The translations under genes and the position numbers were made by a program. Below are positions 29,952 through 40,227 of a stretch of 64,000 nucleotides of DNA, in pieces. The notes below the pieces were generated by a model that was not told the origin of the DNA, searched no databases, and saw only the letters and a program-made list of their open reading frames with translations. The number at the start of each line of letters is the position of its first letter. Within the stretch, counting starts at the first letter, position 1. Origin of the DNA: Dugong dugon (taxonomy: Eukaryota; Chordata; Mammalia; Sirenia; Dugongidae); the NCBI GenBank assembly GCA_030035585.1, contig CM057482.1:13317001-13381000 (forward strand), in the 5' to 3' direction.

Positions 29952-30477
29952 TGTCTTGGTCATCTAGTGCTGCTATAACAGAAATATCACAGGTGGATGG
30001 CGTTAACAAAGAGAAATGTATACTCTCACAGTCTAGGAGGCTAGAAGTCCAAATTCAGGGCGTCAGCTCCAGGGGAAGGCTTTCTCTCTCTGTTGGCTCT
30101 GGGGGAAGGTCCTTGTCATCAATCTTCCGTGGTCGAGGAGCTTCTCGTGTTTCTTGGTGGTGTGAGGTCCCCAACTCTCTGCTTGCTTCCCTTCCCTTTT
30201 ATCTCTTGTAAGATAAAAGCAGTTGCAGGCCAACCCCCCCGGGGAAACTCCCTTTACACTGGGTCTGGGATGTGACCTGAGTAAGGGTGTTACCGACCAC
30301 CCTAATCCTCTTTGACATAATCTAATCTTGCCTCATTCACCACAGGCAGAAATTAGGATTTACAACACACAGGAAAATTACATCAATCACAAAATGGAGC
30401 ACAGCCACACAATACTGGGAATCATGGCCTAACCAAGTTGACACGTATTTTGGGGGGACACAGTTCAATCCATGACA
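29952..30477 (-). mobile_element. MLT1-like MaLR solo LTR
   Basis: The ends read TGTCTTGG..CATGACA with a near-perfect 5-bp duplication (GGGAC/AGGAC). The reversed AATAAA region (AGAAATGTATACTCTCACAG) and GGAGGCTAGAAGTCCAAATTC are as in MaLR LTRs. No internal sequence is attached. Confidence 0.75.
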
Positions 30478-30599
30478 AGGACCTTTTTGCAAAAATGCCA
30501 TTCCTGCCTTTGAATTCAGAACACCCACAAAAGCAGAACTGGTCTTGCCTGCTCTTTTCATTAGCCCTGAACAGCCTTATCTTCCTCTCCCTATCCCTA

Positions 30600-30850
30600 G
30601 CCGAGTCATAGGGTTTGGTTAGGAGCACAAATTCTATAGTCAGATTTCTTGGGTCTTAATCACTGCTCTGTCATTGACTAGCTGTGGGACAGTGAGCAAG
30701 GTGCTGAATCTCTGTGCCTTAGCTTCCTCATCTATGATATGAGGAAGATAATAGCACCCTCTTCACCGGACGGTTTGTGTCTTAATGGCTTAATATATGT
30801 AAAGCACTTAGAACAGTTCCTGGCAATAAAAAGTGCTAATATATTGGTGT
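30600..30850 (+). repeat. MIR SINE, nearly full length
   Basis: Head AGTCAGATTTCTTGGGTC, core GACTAGCTGTGGGACAGTGA and CTTCCTCATC, and 3' end ATGTAAAGCACTTAGAACAG..TGGCAATAAAAAGTG occur in order. Confidence 0.85.
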
Positions 30851-31950
30851 TTGCTAAGAGTACAACTCTCTTTGGGTTCAGTTTCCAGCCCTGAGACTCA
30901 AGACAAGAATGCTTTTAAAGAGTCCTTTAATGGGCAGTCTGTGGCCCTCTGCTGCTCCAGAGGCCCAGGAAAGGGGACAAACCAGTGCTTTTCAAGGCTT
31001 GGACTTTTAGCTCTGAAGAATTCTCGAAAGTCTGGGGTGGAAAGGTGTCCTGCAGTACCAGCGCTCCCGCTGCCTATGTGTGCCCAGGGGCAAAGGGATG
31101 AGTTCTCTCTCTCAGCAAGTTGGTGCAGAGCCAGCAAAGTCAGCCAGGTCTCTGGATTTTTCCAGGACTAGAAATTGCCTGTTTCTTTCCGAATTTCTGC
31201 TCTGAGACAATGGTCATGCCAAGGAGAGCAAATTGTTTCTTAAGAACATTCTGAACAGTTCTCCCTCTGCTGATGGTGATCTTAGCCAAGTCCCTCATTC
31301 TGTGATTCCATTTCCTAACACCCCGTCCACTTTCCTCCACACACAGGCTAATAACATTCCCGCTTCATGGCTTGTCCTTGGCTGAAGGAGCTAAAGCCAC
31401 TCGAACGTTGGTCTTTCCTTGCATGACACCCCAGAAGGAGACATTTAAAACTACTCACCCAATTGCCCAAGTGGCCTCCAAAGAACCAGGCATCTCTGGG
31501 AGAAGAAGGGAAACCAACCACCAAAGCTTATCCCTCTAACTCCATGCATGAAAGCCAGGAGCCAACAAAGAGGTGCGGTGAGAGGTGCCACAGACGCCTA
31601 TTCTTGGCTGTTCCCTGGAAAGGACCATTTCACCCAAATGAAGAGAACAGAAATGGGTCCCTAATGGAACACTGCTCGGCAGCTCTGAGTACCTGCCACT
31701 GCTGTGAGGTGGCTCGGGGGCTCTGCATCTCCCCTCTTGCCCTGACTTCGTGACCACCGAGCCCGGGAGTCTTGTGGCCACTGGAGGCAGGCAGCCTGCC
31801 GTCCAAGTGGCTGCAAAACTCACCAGCAAAGCAGAGGCACCAAGATTTTTCTTTTGGAGAGAAAGTAATACACTACTCCAAAAAGCACTGGCAAAGTCAT
31901 CACGGGAAATCTGAACTTTTATTGTACTTCTTTTTGCTCATTTTACTAAT
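30851..31950. other. intergenic, no gene seen
   Basis: Unique non-coding sequence with no recognisable repeat, RNA or coding feature. Confidence 0.4.
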
Positions 31951-32100
31951 TAAAACAAAAAACAAACCCATTGCTGTGGAGTCTATTTCAACTCATTGTG
32001 ACCTTGGAGGACGGAGGAGAACTGCCTCGTAGGGTTTGTGAGGAATGCCAACCTTTTGGTTAGCAGTTGTAGCTCTTAACCACTGCGCCACCAGGGCTCC
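31951..32100 (-). mobile_element. AfroSINE, short form, with target-site duplication
   Basis: Reverse copy: CAAACCCATTGCTGTGGAGT tail, head ending TGCGCCACCAGGGCTCC. A perfect 11-bp duplication, ATTTTACTAAT, flanks it at 31940-31950 and 32101-32111. Confidence 0.9.
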
Positions 32101-32179
32101 ATTTTACTAATCGGGACTGTGCTTTCTGGAACCGAATGACTATCAGAGACCCCGTCTTTTCTGGGTTTGTGTCTCTAAA

Positions 32180-32355
32180 GGTCTTATCAGGCCCTGCCTC
32201 GGCCATTTATTAGTTATTATTGATCTCGCCCAAGTTCCTTTTACCTCTCAGTGTCTCCTGTAACAGTGGTGACGGGAATAGCCCTAGGGCAAGGCTGTCA
32301 GGAATGTTCAAATGAGCTGATGTCGGTGAAGCCCTGGCACAAGGTAGATGATCTC
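32180..32355 (+). repeat. MIR SINE fragment
   Basis: Decayed forward MIR: CGCCCAAGTTCCTTTTACCTC, AACAGTGGTGACGGGAATAG and GTGAAGCCCTGGCACAAGGTAG. Confidence 0.55.
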
Positions 32356-32536
32356 TAAGTGGTGGGCGTGGTTACCGCGCTCAGCTGCTAACGCAAAGGT
32401 TGGAGGTTCCAGTCCACCCCGAGACGCCTCAGAAGAAAGGCCTGGTGACCTCCTTCTGAAAAATCAGCCGTTGAACACTCTGCACTAACTCACATGGGGT
32501 CATGATGAGTCAGAGTCGACGCCACTGCACTGGTAT
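32356..32536 (+). mobile_element. AfroSINE, diverged
   Basis: Forward copy: GGTTACCGCGCTCAGCTGCT head, GAAAGGCCTGGTGACCTCC body and GATGAGTCAGAGTCGACGCC tail. Confidence 0.8.
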
Positions 32537-32889
32537 TATTTTTGAAGATTCAGAGGCATCATGCTCCTGTTTATCGTTATGTTTATGTATGTGTCGTAGC
32601 ACTAAGGTTCTGTTATGTTTTGGATCTGAAACGGATCGACTTTGACAAGACTATTTCCTTAAGTGTTAGGTACCACCGTACTCAGGATAGTGCCAAAAGA
32701 AACAGGCAAGACGACAGAGTTAACAATCTGGGGACCTGAGGACCAAGTGTAAAAAGCACCGCAAAGAGCCACCTCCTTTCGTTCTGTCTCCCAGGACTAC
32801 TTAGTTTCCTTTGTGTCGAAAGATAAAACCTGTAGGTGAAAAGTGCTTTTATGTAGCTACAACGTGTACACTATTGTAATTCCAAGAGC
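32537..32889. other. U6 downstream flank, no gene seen
   Basis: Unique sequence between an AfroSINE and the U6 3' end. I see nothing specific. Confidence 0.4.
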
Positions 32890-32939
32890 AAAAATATGGA
32901 ACGCTTCACGAATTTGCGTGTCATCCTTGCGCAGGGGCC

Positions 32940-32990
<51 letters not shown>

Positions 32991-32996
32991 GAGCAC
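32890..32996 (-). ncRNA. RNU6-1: U6 spliceosomal snRNA (RNU6-1 ortholog)
   Basis: U6 is the catalytic-core snRNA of the major spliceosome, made by RNA polymerase III in the nucleus. Reading the minus strand from 32996, the 107-nt sequence begins GTGCTCGCTTCGGCAGCACA and continues through the invariant ACAGAGA box and the internal stem-loop. It ends at CCATATTTTT, the T-run being the Pol III terminator. I see no difference from the mammalian U6 sequence I know. Unlike the thousands of dead U6 copies in mammals, it has a full external promoter (TATA box, PSE, octamer and a ZNF143/Staf-like site) at the expected distances. In human, RNU6-1 lies a few kilobases downstream of SKOR1, so position also supports a real gene. 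Confidence 0.97.
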
Positions 32997-33018
32997 GACT
33001 GTAGGGTTTTCTCGGAAA

Positions 33019-33026
33019 ATATATAA
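33019..33026 (-). promoter_or_regulatory. RNU6-1: U6 TATA box
   Basis: On the minus strand TTATATAT lies at about -23 to -30 relative to the U6 start, the position that dictates Pol III use in vertebrate U6 promoters. Confidence 0.85.
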
Positions 33027-33042
33027 GGCAGAGAAATTCTAA

Positions 33043-33061
33043 CTCTTTACCGTTATGGTGA
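33043..33061 (-). promoter_or_regulatory. RNU6-1: U6 proximal sequence element (PSE)
   Basis: TCACCATAACGGTAAAGAG on the minus strand at about -47 to -65 matches the vertebrate SNAPc-binding PSE. It is 16 bp from the TATA box, the usual spacing. Confidence 0.85.
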
Positions 33062-33207
33062 CTATCTGAATCATACCTTTTTTTTTTTTTAATCTCACAA
33101 AACACTTGAAAATTCTTATTATTTTCTTGCTCACACATACGTTACTTGTATCTCTGTGATTACGGCCAAAAAAATCGAATTGTCTCTATATCCCTCTGAC
33201 ATCCTAT

Positions 33208-33237
33208 ATGCAAATATAAAGGGACCATGGGAAATCC
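33208..33237 (-). promoter_or_regulatory. RNU6-1: U6 distal sequence element (octamer plus Staf/ZNF143-like site)
   Basis: The octamer ATTTGCAT (minus strand, 33208-33215) lies about 215 bp upstream of U6. The adjacent TTTCCCATGGTCCCTTTATA closely resembles the same segment of the human U6 enhancer. It binds OCT1 and ZNF143 in known U6 genes. Confidence 0.8.
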
Positions 33238-33700
33238 GCCCCGTACCCGCCCGACCTCGGTGCGCGCCTCTCTGACGGCGCCTGCAGTCACGCTCCGTCA
33301 CGTGGTGCGCGCTGCTTGCACGTCTCTTCCGCGCCGTCCGGGGAGGACGCGGAGGGATCAGGGCCAGGGACCTCCTCTCGCCGTGCGAGGTCAAAATGCG
33401 ACCGTGCGGTGGTTCCACGTGTGCAGTTTTTGGGGCGAGGGGCATAGTGTCCAGCGGGTTCCCCCAGGGGTCCGATACGGGTCCTCGAAAAGACTGCGAG
33501 TCACTGACCGAACCCGTCCCATGCCAGAACCCGGGACTCGTGAGAGGGCAGGAGCCGCAGACCGTGGACCGGAAGAGGGTGGGCAGGGCCCGAGGGTTGC
33601 GGCTGGGGCTTCAGGGGAGGATGAGCGCCACCTCGGGAGGGGCCGGAACGTGGCCTCAGCTTGACCTGGGCTGCTGCGGGCCGGCGCACTGCACATGGGA
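33238..33700. promoter_or_regulatory. CpG-rich island next to the U6 enhancer
   Basis: Dense CpGs (CCGCCCCGTACCCGCCCGAC, GCGCGCCTCTCTGACGGCGC, CCGCGCCGTCCGGGG) begin directly beyond the U6 distal element, in an otherwise CpG-poor region. It may be an open-chromatin island serving U6 or a divergent transcript. No coding frame is recognised. Confidence 0.4.
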
Positions 33701-34089
33701 CAAGTGGAAGAGGGAGTGTGTCCACTTTGTGGTCAGGCTTTCGATAGTGTGACCCAGGGATGGTGGCGGTCTGGGAAAGCTCACCACTCGTATGACCCAG
33801 CACTTAGTAAAGACCAGGCGTTTGCTTCATCGGTGTCGTTTCTCTTAATTTGCGGGTTAGAAAGAAAAGAGGCTCTGGGAGGCTAAACAATCAGTTCGAA
33901 GTTCTCCTGCCAGTGGTGAAAGTAGTTGGGGTTTGGATGCAAGAGTGATTTCAAAAACTCATCATTTCCTGCTCTCAGGTGAACTCAGAAAAGAGTCTCC
34001 CTCCCTGTTAGTACTGCCAGAGCTCTCTGGCTTTTCTCCTTCTTCCCTTCATTCCTTCGCTCATTTAATAGTTATTATTAGTATCAGCG
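33701..34089. other. intergenic with MIR fragment
   Basis: A reverse MIR scrap lies near 33850-33950 (GAGGCTCTGGGAGGCTAAAC). Nothing else is recognised. Confidence 0.4.
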
Positions 34090-34222
34090 GAGCCCTGGTG
34101 GCGCCGTGGTTAAGAGCTATGGCTGCTTACCAAAAGGTTGGCAGTTCGAATCTACCAGCCGCTCTTTGGAGACGCTATGGGGCAGAATCGACTCAGCGCA
34201 ATGGGTTGTTGGTTTTGTTGTA
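34090..34222 (+). mobile_element. AfroSINE, internally shortened
   Basis: GAGCCCTGGTGGCGCCGTGG head, CAAAAGGTTGGCAGTTCGAA box-B region, then directly TATGGGGCAGAATCGACTCA and the GGGTTGTTGG tail. About 80 bp of the usual body are missing. Confidence 0.9.
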
Positions 34223-34912
34223 TGATATCAGCACTGGGGCTCCAGGGGTGAACAAGTGCTCAGGGTTTGCCTAGGTCACGGAGCTTTCCTTCCAGGAAGG
34301 GAGCCAGGCAGACGTGGAAGAGCATTCTTCAATGCTGAGAGAAAGCATGGGGTATAGAGAATGCCCGTGGGTCAGTAAGTCGGTGAGCAGAAACAGCTTC
34401 TTCTAGGAGGGAAGAAGACATTGATTGGGGCATTGAGCTGTCACTTGATACAGAGGCAGCCCTGAGGATGGGGACAGTGAGTTCCAGCCAGAAAAAGAGC
34501 TTGGAGCTGCTTGAGGTCAGTTTCACCCGTGGGGCCAGTCCTTCAGGGGAGGCTGCCATGGAGGTGGTTGGTACTGCAAGCAGTACTCTGGTTCAGCACT
34601 GTGAGAGGGGAGGGACCCAGCCACCACCACGGAGTGCCTGGCCTTTAGGGACTTTGGAGTTCTCCTCCTCCCCCCAGCTGTCTTCAGTGAAATGGAAATC
34701 AGGTGCAGGTTGCCCAGCTTCTCATCTGACCTCTCTCTAAATAAGCAGTAAGCAAACACAAACCTCAAAATGCTAATCTGGCCTTCATTGAGCGAAAAGA
34801 GCTAATTTGGGCAATGATGTTTCCTCAGATTTACAAAAGGGAATTGCAAATAACCAAAAAGCGCATTAACATTGATGGGAGATAATCCTAGTCTTCAATT
34901 AGCATCCACATA
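34223..34912. other. intergenic, no gene seen
   Basis: Unique sequence. I see no repeat or gene. Confidence 0.4.
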
Positions 34913-34933
34913 TTTATTTATTTATTTATTTAG
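34911..34933. repeat. (TTTA)n microsatellite
   Basis: About five TTTA units. Confidence 0.85.
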
Positions 34934-35119
34934 AAGGAGAGCCTTTTTGACACAGTTGATGCACACACGTGTCATGGTGACAGGCATGACTCCTGGGTTC
35001 ATAACTGCCTTATTGCGGAAACCAGCAGGAGACATACCTGGTTATTGTTCACCATTTCTGGCTACAAGGGCATGGATTATTTTGAGCCAGTGGCGAGTTT
35101 TTTGTTTGTTTTTTTTTGC

Positions 35120-35280
35120 TTTTGAGCAATTGTGGTGCAGAGGAGAAAGATCCGAGTTCTAGTTTCCATTCCTCCCCTCAGCACCTTTGTGACTTGGGCA
35201 AGTCCCTATGGTTCTGATTTATCCTCTGCAAGCGAGGCAACGGCCTTAGAAATGAACTTTAACATCTCTTTGAGCTTTCA
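35120..35280 (+). repeat. MIR SINE
   Basis: Forward MIR: GAAAGATCCGAGTTCTAG head, TTTGTGACTTGGGCAAGTCC core and the following ATCCTCTGCAAGCGAGGCAA. Confidence 0.65.
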
Positions 35281-36546
35281 CGTGCTGTGGTGGGTAACCT
35301 CAGGACTATTTTGAGGATATAATTAGCAAGATGTAAAAATTTAACAATATTTTTGATTCCTATTTTAGAAGAGTGAAGCATGCTGGTGTTTCTTCAGGTG
35401 CAGAAGACCCCAGGAACGGTCCACAGGGGCTGTTGTATGCCTAGAGTTTGGGAACATGTGGCTCTGAGACCTGAAAGCCCAATGTGGGAGAAGGAGAGGC
35501 AGGAAGGAGACAGATGGGATGTGGGATGAGCTGGAGGTACTCAGGTGAGGAAAGGACCAAGGGGGTTGTGACTTGCTGGGAATCCTAAGCCCCAACAGAC
35601 CCCTAGGGGACAGGTACTAAAGGGGAGGAGGAGTGCATGGTGCCAGAGGACTGGTGCTGGTTGGAAGCCTTGGAGCTGCGATGGAAGCCCGGCTCCCCAC
35701 TGGCCCTCGGAGCTGTTGCCTTCTCTTCATTCCACAGGCTTGGGATGGCCTGAGTCCAGACAGTGTTCCCCAAATGTCCTGGGCTGCAGAACCCCAAGAG
35801 ATGAGTAGTTCCACGCTCCTGTCTGAGATGGCACTTCCACCCATTCTGGGCGGGAGAGGGACGCGCCAGCTTTAATTTGATTTAGAACAATGAAGAAATG
35901 GGCTGTAGTATGTCCCCTACAGCCAGACAGCACTGTGCGTTTTTTCATGTGAAGTCGGAAGGGCTGGGGACTCCTCTCAGCCCCGCTAGAGGGAGGAAGA
36001 AGCAGGAATGTGGACAGGAGCAGCATGGCCTTCTCCAGAGTGTGGAACCCCGGGGATCAGTGGCATGGGGAGTGGAGGGCAGGAGGTACTGAGCTTACAG
36101 GCCGGACCCAGAAACTCCAAAGGCCCCAGACCCTTGGAGGGGGGCGGACGCTGTGGCCGGAGGAGGTGTGGATGTAGGGAGCATTCAACACCCCACACTG
36201 CTAGAAATGCCTTTGAGCAGCTCATGCTGTGAGTTAAGCCTTGTTCTTTTGACGGGCACTCTTCTACCTGATTCACCACTGTAAACTGAGTTTTTCCCAA
36301 GTTTTCCTCTTGCTTCCCAGGAAAGGAGGCTGGGAGGGGAGTAGTGCAGGCAAAAGAGGGTCAGTGTGCTGTAGACAGTCAACAGCTCAGAGGGTGGCTG
36401 GAGGGAAGGGGCTCTGAAATCAGAAGGCCAGCTGACCTCTTGAAGGGAGGTTTCTCCTCTCAAGCCTCCTTGCCCCTGTGTCTGGGGTTCTTGCTCTTCT
36501 GGCTTGACCCATCGTGTGGTTAGATTAGCTCTTCTAATCCATGTCA
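35281..36546. other. intergenic, no gene seen
   Basis: Unique non-coding sequence with no identified repeat. The small frames have no domain signature. Confidence 0.4.
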
Positions 36547-36757
36547 AGGAGCCCTGGTGGCACAATGGTTAAGTGCTTGGCTGCTAACCAAAAGGTTGGT
36601 GGTTCGAACCCACCCAGCCATTCCTAGGGAGAAAGACCTGATGATCTGCTCCTGTAAAGATTACGGCCTAGAAAAACCCTATGGGGCAGTTCTGTTCTGT
36701 CACACGGGGTCACTATGGTCGAAATAGACTCAAGGGCACCCAAGAACAGCAGCAGCC
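36547..36757 (+). mobile_element. AfroSINE
   Basis: Full-length forward copy from GGAGCCCTGGTGGCACAATGG to the RTE-type tail ACTCAAGGGCACCCAAGAAC. Confidence 0.92.
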
Positions 36758-36772
36758 TATGCCAGATGCAGG

Positions 36773-37217
36773 TGTTCTGAGTTGCATTGTATTCTTTCGC
36801 CCCCTCCAAAATATGTGTTGGAACCCTAACCCCTATACTTGTGAATGTAATCTTGCTTGGGAATAGGACTTTCTTTGTTATGTTAGTGATGCCAAATCAG
36901 TATAGGGTGTGTCCTAAACCTAATCACTTCCCAGTTATAAAAAGAGCAGATTAGATACAGAGGCAAGCACAAATAGGTGTGGCAGTGGGGATAGATGCCA
37001 TGTGATGATTGCTAAGGAACTGAGGAACCCCAGAGTTCTAGAAGCTGAAAGAGACAAGGCTCTTCTTCCAGAGCCCACAGAGAGAGGGCCTTCCCCTATA
37101 GCTGGCACCCTGAATTTGGACTTCTAGCCTCCTAAACTGTGAGAAAATAAATTTCTGCTCTTTAAAGCCGCCCACTTGTGGTATTTCTGTTACAGCAGTA
37201 GTAGGTAACTAAGACAC
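36773..37217 (+). mobile_element. MLT1-like MaLR LTR
   Basis: It runs from CCAAAATATGTGTTGGAACC..CCTATACTTGTGAATGTAAT through TTATAAAAAGAGCAG to GGACTTCTAGCCTCC..GAGAAAATAAATTTCTG and GTTACAGCAG..ACTAAGACA. Confidence 0.8.
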
Positions 37218-37780
37218 TAGGCCTCCATCGCGTCCGCTAATCCTGCTCCTTCCCCAGCTTGGGCCAATACCCACTTTTGACTTATTATCCCCCAACCTCA
37301 TGTTTGTGCCTGGATTTTCCTGTCTAGCTGTTTCCCCACCTGTGGAACGGTGATTTTGCTGCCTGCTTTGCAAGGTGGTTTGAAGATTAAACACAGGATT
37401 GAATGTGAAAGACCCTAGCATGTTAAATGAGCTAATTCATGTAAAGTGTTTAGAACAGTATCCAGGCATATGAGGTGGAATCAATTCGAGAGTTGGTTTT
37501 TTTGGTTGGTTCTAGGCGTATGGGAAGTGACTGGTAGGTAGAAAATATTCGTTTTACTTCCTTACTCTCCTTTCTTTTTCCTTCCTTAAGTTTGCAACTA
37601 TCGGGATGAAACAAACTTAAAAAAAATTAAAATTAGGGGGGTCCCCAATTTTTGTTCCTTAGCTACGATGGGGACTGTTTTTGCCCAGGTATCTTTGAAT
37701 CTTTGGGCTGAGTTACTGAGGGTCCTAGTTAAAATGCAGTTATTTTTCTGCGAAGGGATACCGCATAGACACACTAACAC

Positions 37781-37949
37781 CAAACCAAACCCTTTGCCAT
37801 CGAGTCGATTCCAACTCATAGTGACCCCATGAGTTACAGAGTATAACCGTTCCATACGATTTTCTTGGCTATAATCTTAAAGAAAGCAGATCGCTAGGCC
37901 ATTCTTCCCCAGTCCTGCTGGGAGGGTTTGAACTGCCAACCTTTAGGGA
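37781..37949 (-). mobile_element. AfroSINE, head-truncated, with target-site duplication
   Basis: Reverse copy starting AACCCTTTGCCATCGAGTCG. The flanks CATAGACACACTAACACC and CATAGACATGCTAACACC form an imperfect 18-bp duplication. Confidence 0.88.
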
Positions 37950-38029
37950 CCCATAGACATGCTAACACCTGTTAGCTTAGTATGAACCCTTGCCCTTTAA
38001 GATCAACACCTGGTCTTCTGATGTTCTGT

Positions 38030-38160
38030 TTCTTTTGAATGTCTCTGAGAGCTAAGCACCACGGGGGCTGGGGGGTTGGGAGCACATAGGCTTAGAGAGG
38101 TTAGGAGACCGGCCTAAGGACACAGCTAGTCAGTGGTGATGCTGGAATTGGCTCTCTCTA
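38030..38160 (-). repeat. MIR SINE fragment
   Basis: Reverse MIR: GGCTTAGAGAGGTTAGGAG, GACACAGCTAGTCAGTGG and GCTGGAATTGGCTCTC. Confidence 0.65.
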
Positions 38161-38187
38161 ACAACTCTGTCTTGGAAGAAGTAACAG

Positions 38188-38466
38188 CCAGAATGCTCCT
38201 TAGAGGCGAGGATGGTGAGACTTTGTCTCACTTACTTGGGTCATGTCATCAGGAGGGACCAGTCCTTAGAGAAGGACATCACGCTTGGTAGAGGGTCAGT
38301 GAAAAAGAGGAAGACCCTCAATGAAATGGATTGACACAGTGGCTGCAACAGTGGGCTCAAACATAGCAACAATTGTGAAGATGGTGAAGCACCAGGCAGT
38401 GTTCCATTCTGTTATATATAGAGTTGCAATGAGTCAGAACCCACTCGATGGCACCTAACAACAACT
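38188..38466 (+). mobile_element. RTE LINE 3' end (afrotherian RTE)
   Basis: It reads CCAGAATGCTCCTTAG, GGAGGGACCAGTCC, AGGAAGACCCTCAATGAAAT and ACAGTGGCTGCAACAGTGGG, and ends CTCGATGGCACCTAACAAC. This is the same 3' region as the longer minus-strand copy at 45 kb. Its last ~40 bp are shared with AfroSINE tails. Confidence 0.85.
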
Positions 38467-38839
38467 CGGACTTGGAGGGGTTCTGGGAAGCTCGCTCCAA
38501 AATACCTCTTCTTGTTGCCTTAAATCTCATCCTTGATGCACCATTATCTTGAGTTGCTGCTCTGTGAAGGGATTAGTGTGATTTAGTTCATCATGACCCG
38601 TTTCTCTGGCAACCCCAGGGTGGCCTAAGAGCTCCAGGTATTTAGGTCTGGGTATGGAGAGGATGCTCTGAAAGAGTGTAAAAAAAGGAATTGCTGAGTT
38701 TGAGTACAAAGTCAGCCGGCTTCTCTGTCAGTTTCTCTTATGTGGGGCTGCAGTTGGGAGGGAAGGGGTAACACCTTCAAGTCCTCACTGCCCAGGAGTC
38801 CACACATGGCTCACCCCTGAGGTTACACTGACAGCTGTG
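38467..38839. other. intergenic, no gene seen
   Basis: Nothing recognised in this short gap. Confidence 0.4.
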
Positions 38840-39065
38840 GGACTGACAGGCTGCAGTCGCTTTGGGCCAGAAGATCTGTACTCCCATCCCAGCAACTCCA
38901 CTGACTGGTTGGGTCACCTGAAGCAAGTCTCCTCCAGTCACTGCGCCTCAGTTTCTTCATCCCTAAAGTGAAGGTGATGACTTCCCTACTTGCTTCCCAG
39001 GGTTGTGAGGCCCAGCGAGAAGTCCCACTGTGAAGCGCTGGGCACCACAAGGTAGGAATACTGGC
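38840..39065 (+). repeat. MIR SINE
   Basis: Forward MIR: CCACTGACTGGTTGGGTCAC, CTCAGTTTCTTCATCCCTAA, CAGGGTTGTGAGGC and TGTGAAGCGCTGGGCACC. Confidence 0.75.
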
Positions 39066-39159
39066 ATTGTCAGACACCCGTTGGTGCCTTAGTCAGTGTG
39101 CCCTCCCTTACCTGGTAAGCGAGGCATTTGTGCTTCATGAACAGACCAACAACATATGA

Positions 39160-39475
39160 GCACCAAGATGAACCCTCACATTGTATTAATATTTTCACAC
39201 CACTTAACTCTCATTAAAATGTACTTTGCTGAATTTACTATGTGATTTCAAATGACACAACGTATTAAGTGCTTAATATACTAGAAATTATGAAACTATT
39301 ATAGTCAATGCCATATGAAATAATTAGACTGAATTAAACTTTAGCAGCCAAGTGAAGGAAAGACTTCAACTTATAACGTCTTAAAGTAGCTTAAGCCACC
39401 TCTGTAATCCCCCAAATAAACATGCAGAAATTAGGATCTTTAAATAAAAATTGGAACTTCCATCTGTATTTACAT
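39160..39475. promoter_or_regulatory. AT-rich candidate conserved element
   Basis: A repeat-free AT-rich block contains GTATTAATATTTTCAC, CGTATTAAGTGCTTAATA, GAAATAATTAGACTGAATTA and CATTAAAATG. It resembles the TAAT-rich islands nearer SKOR1. The role is inferred. Confidence 0.3.
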
Positions 39476-39734
39476 CTGGAAGCTCTGGGCATTGGTGATG
39501 TGGAGCATTGTTGTCGGGGGAGGGGAGGGGCCCTGGTACGCACCTTGGGGTAGGGTGTCAGGGTTGTCTTCAGCTGGCTCTTCCCCCAGGGCTCAGCTGG
39601 GGAATGATCAAATGGATTTATGATTTGTCTCATTATGTTGAAGTAAGGCCTTCTTGCTCAAGTGACAGGTTGGTCGTCTTTGCCTCAAATTAGCAAACTG
39701 ACAAAGATAAAAACAATATGAAATATCTAGAATA

Positions 39735-39985
39735 GGCAAGTGTATAGAGATCAGAGTTTATTAGTGGTTATGAGAGGTGGGCAGGGGGTAGAGGAAAGGG
39801 AGATAAACAACACTTAGGGGACCCTGAGCTGTTAAGGGTGATGGGAAAATTCGGGAACAGTTAATGGTAAGGGTTGAACAACATGATGAACATATTGAAT
39901 GTCACTGAACTGTACATGTGAAGATTGTTAAAGTGGCAAATGTTTTGTTACCTATATATTTACCACACACACAAAAAGATTAAGA
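39735..39985 (+). mobile_element. L1 LINE 3'UTR fragment (old L1M type)
   Basis: AGAGTTTATTAGTGGTTATGAGAGG, GAACATATTGAATGTCACTG, ACTGTACATGTGAAGATTG and CTATATATTTACCACAC follow the order of an L1M 3' end. Confidence 0.75.
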
Positions 39986-40009
39986 AGAAGACAAACCCAC
40001 CATGTTTAT

Positions 40010-40210
40010 TTTAACATTTATCGAGTGCTTCCTTCATGCCAGGCATTTTACAAGCGTTTTCTCATTTCGTCCTCACACCACCACCACGGGATAGGTGTTA
40101 CCAGCCAGCCTTTTCCGATGAGGAAACTGAGACTCAGAAAGATGAGCTGAACCATCTAAGGCCACGGCCAGCAGGTGGTGGAATCAGGACCAGGACTCCT
40201 GACTCCAGAA
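40010..40210 (-). repeat. MIR SINE
   Basis: Reverse MIR, nearly complete: TTTATCGAGTGCTTCCTTCA, CTCATTTCGTCCTCACACCA, GATGAGGAAACTGAGACTCA and GAATCCAGAGTG. Confidence 0.88.
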
Positions 40211-40227
40211 TCCAGAGTGTTCACCCC

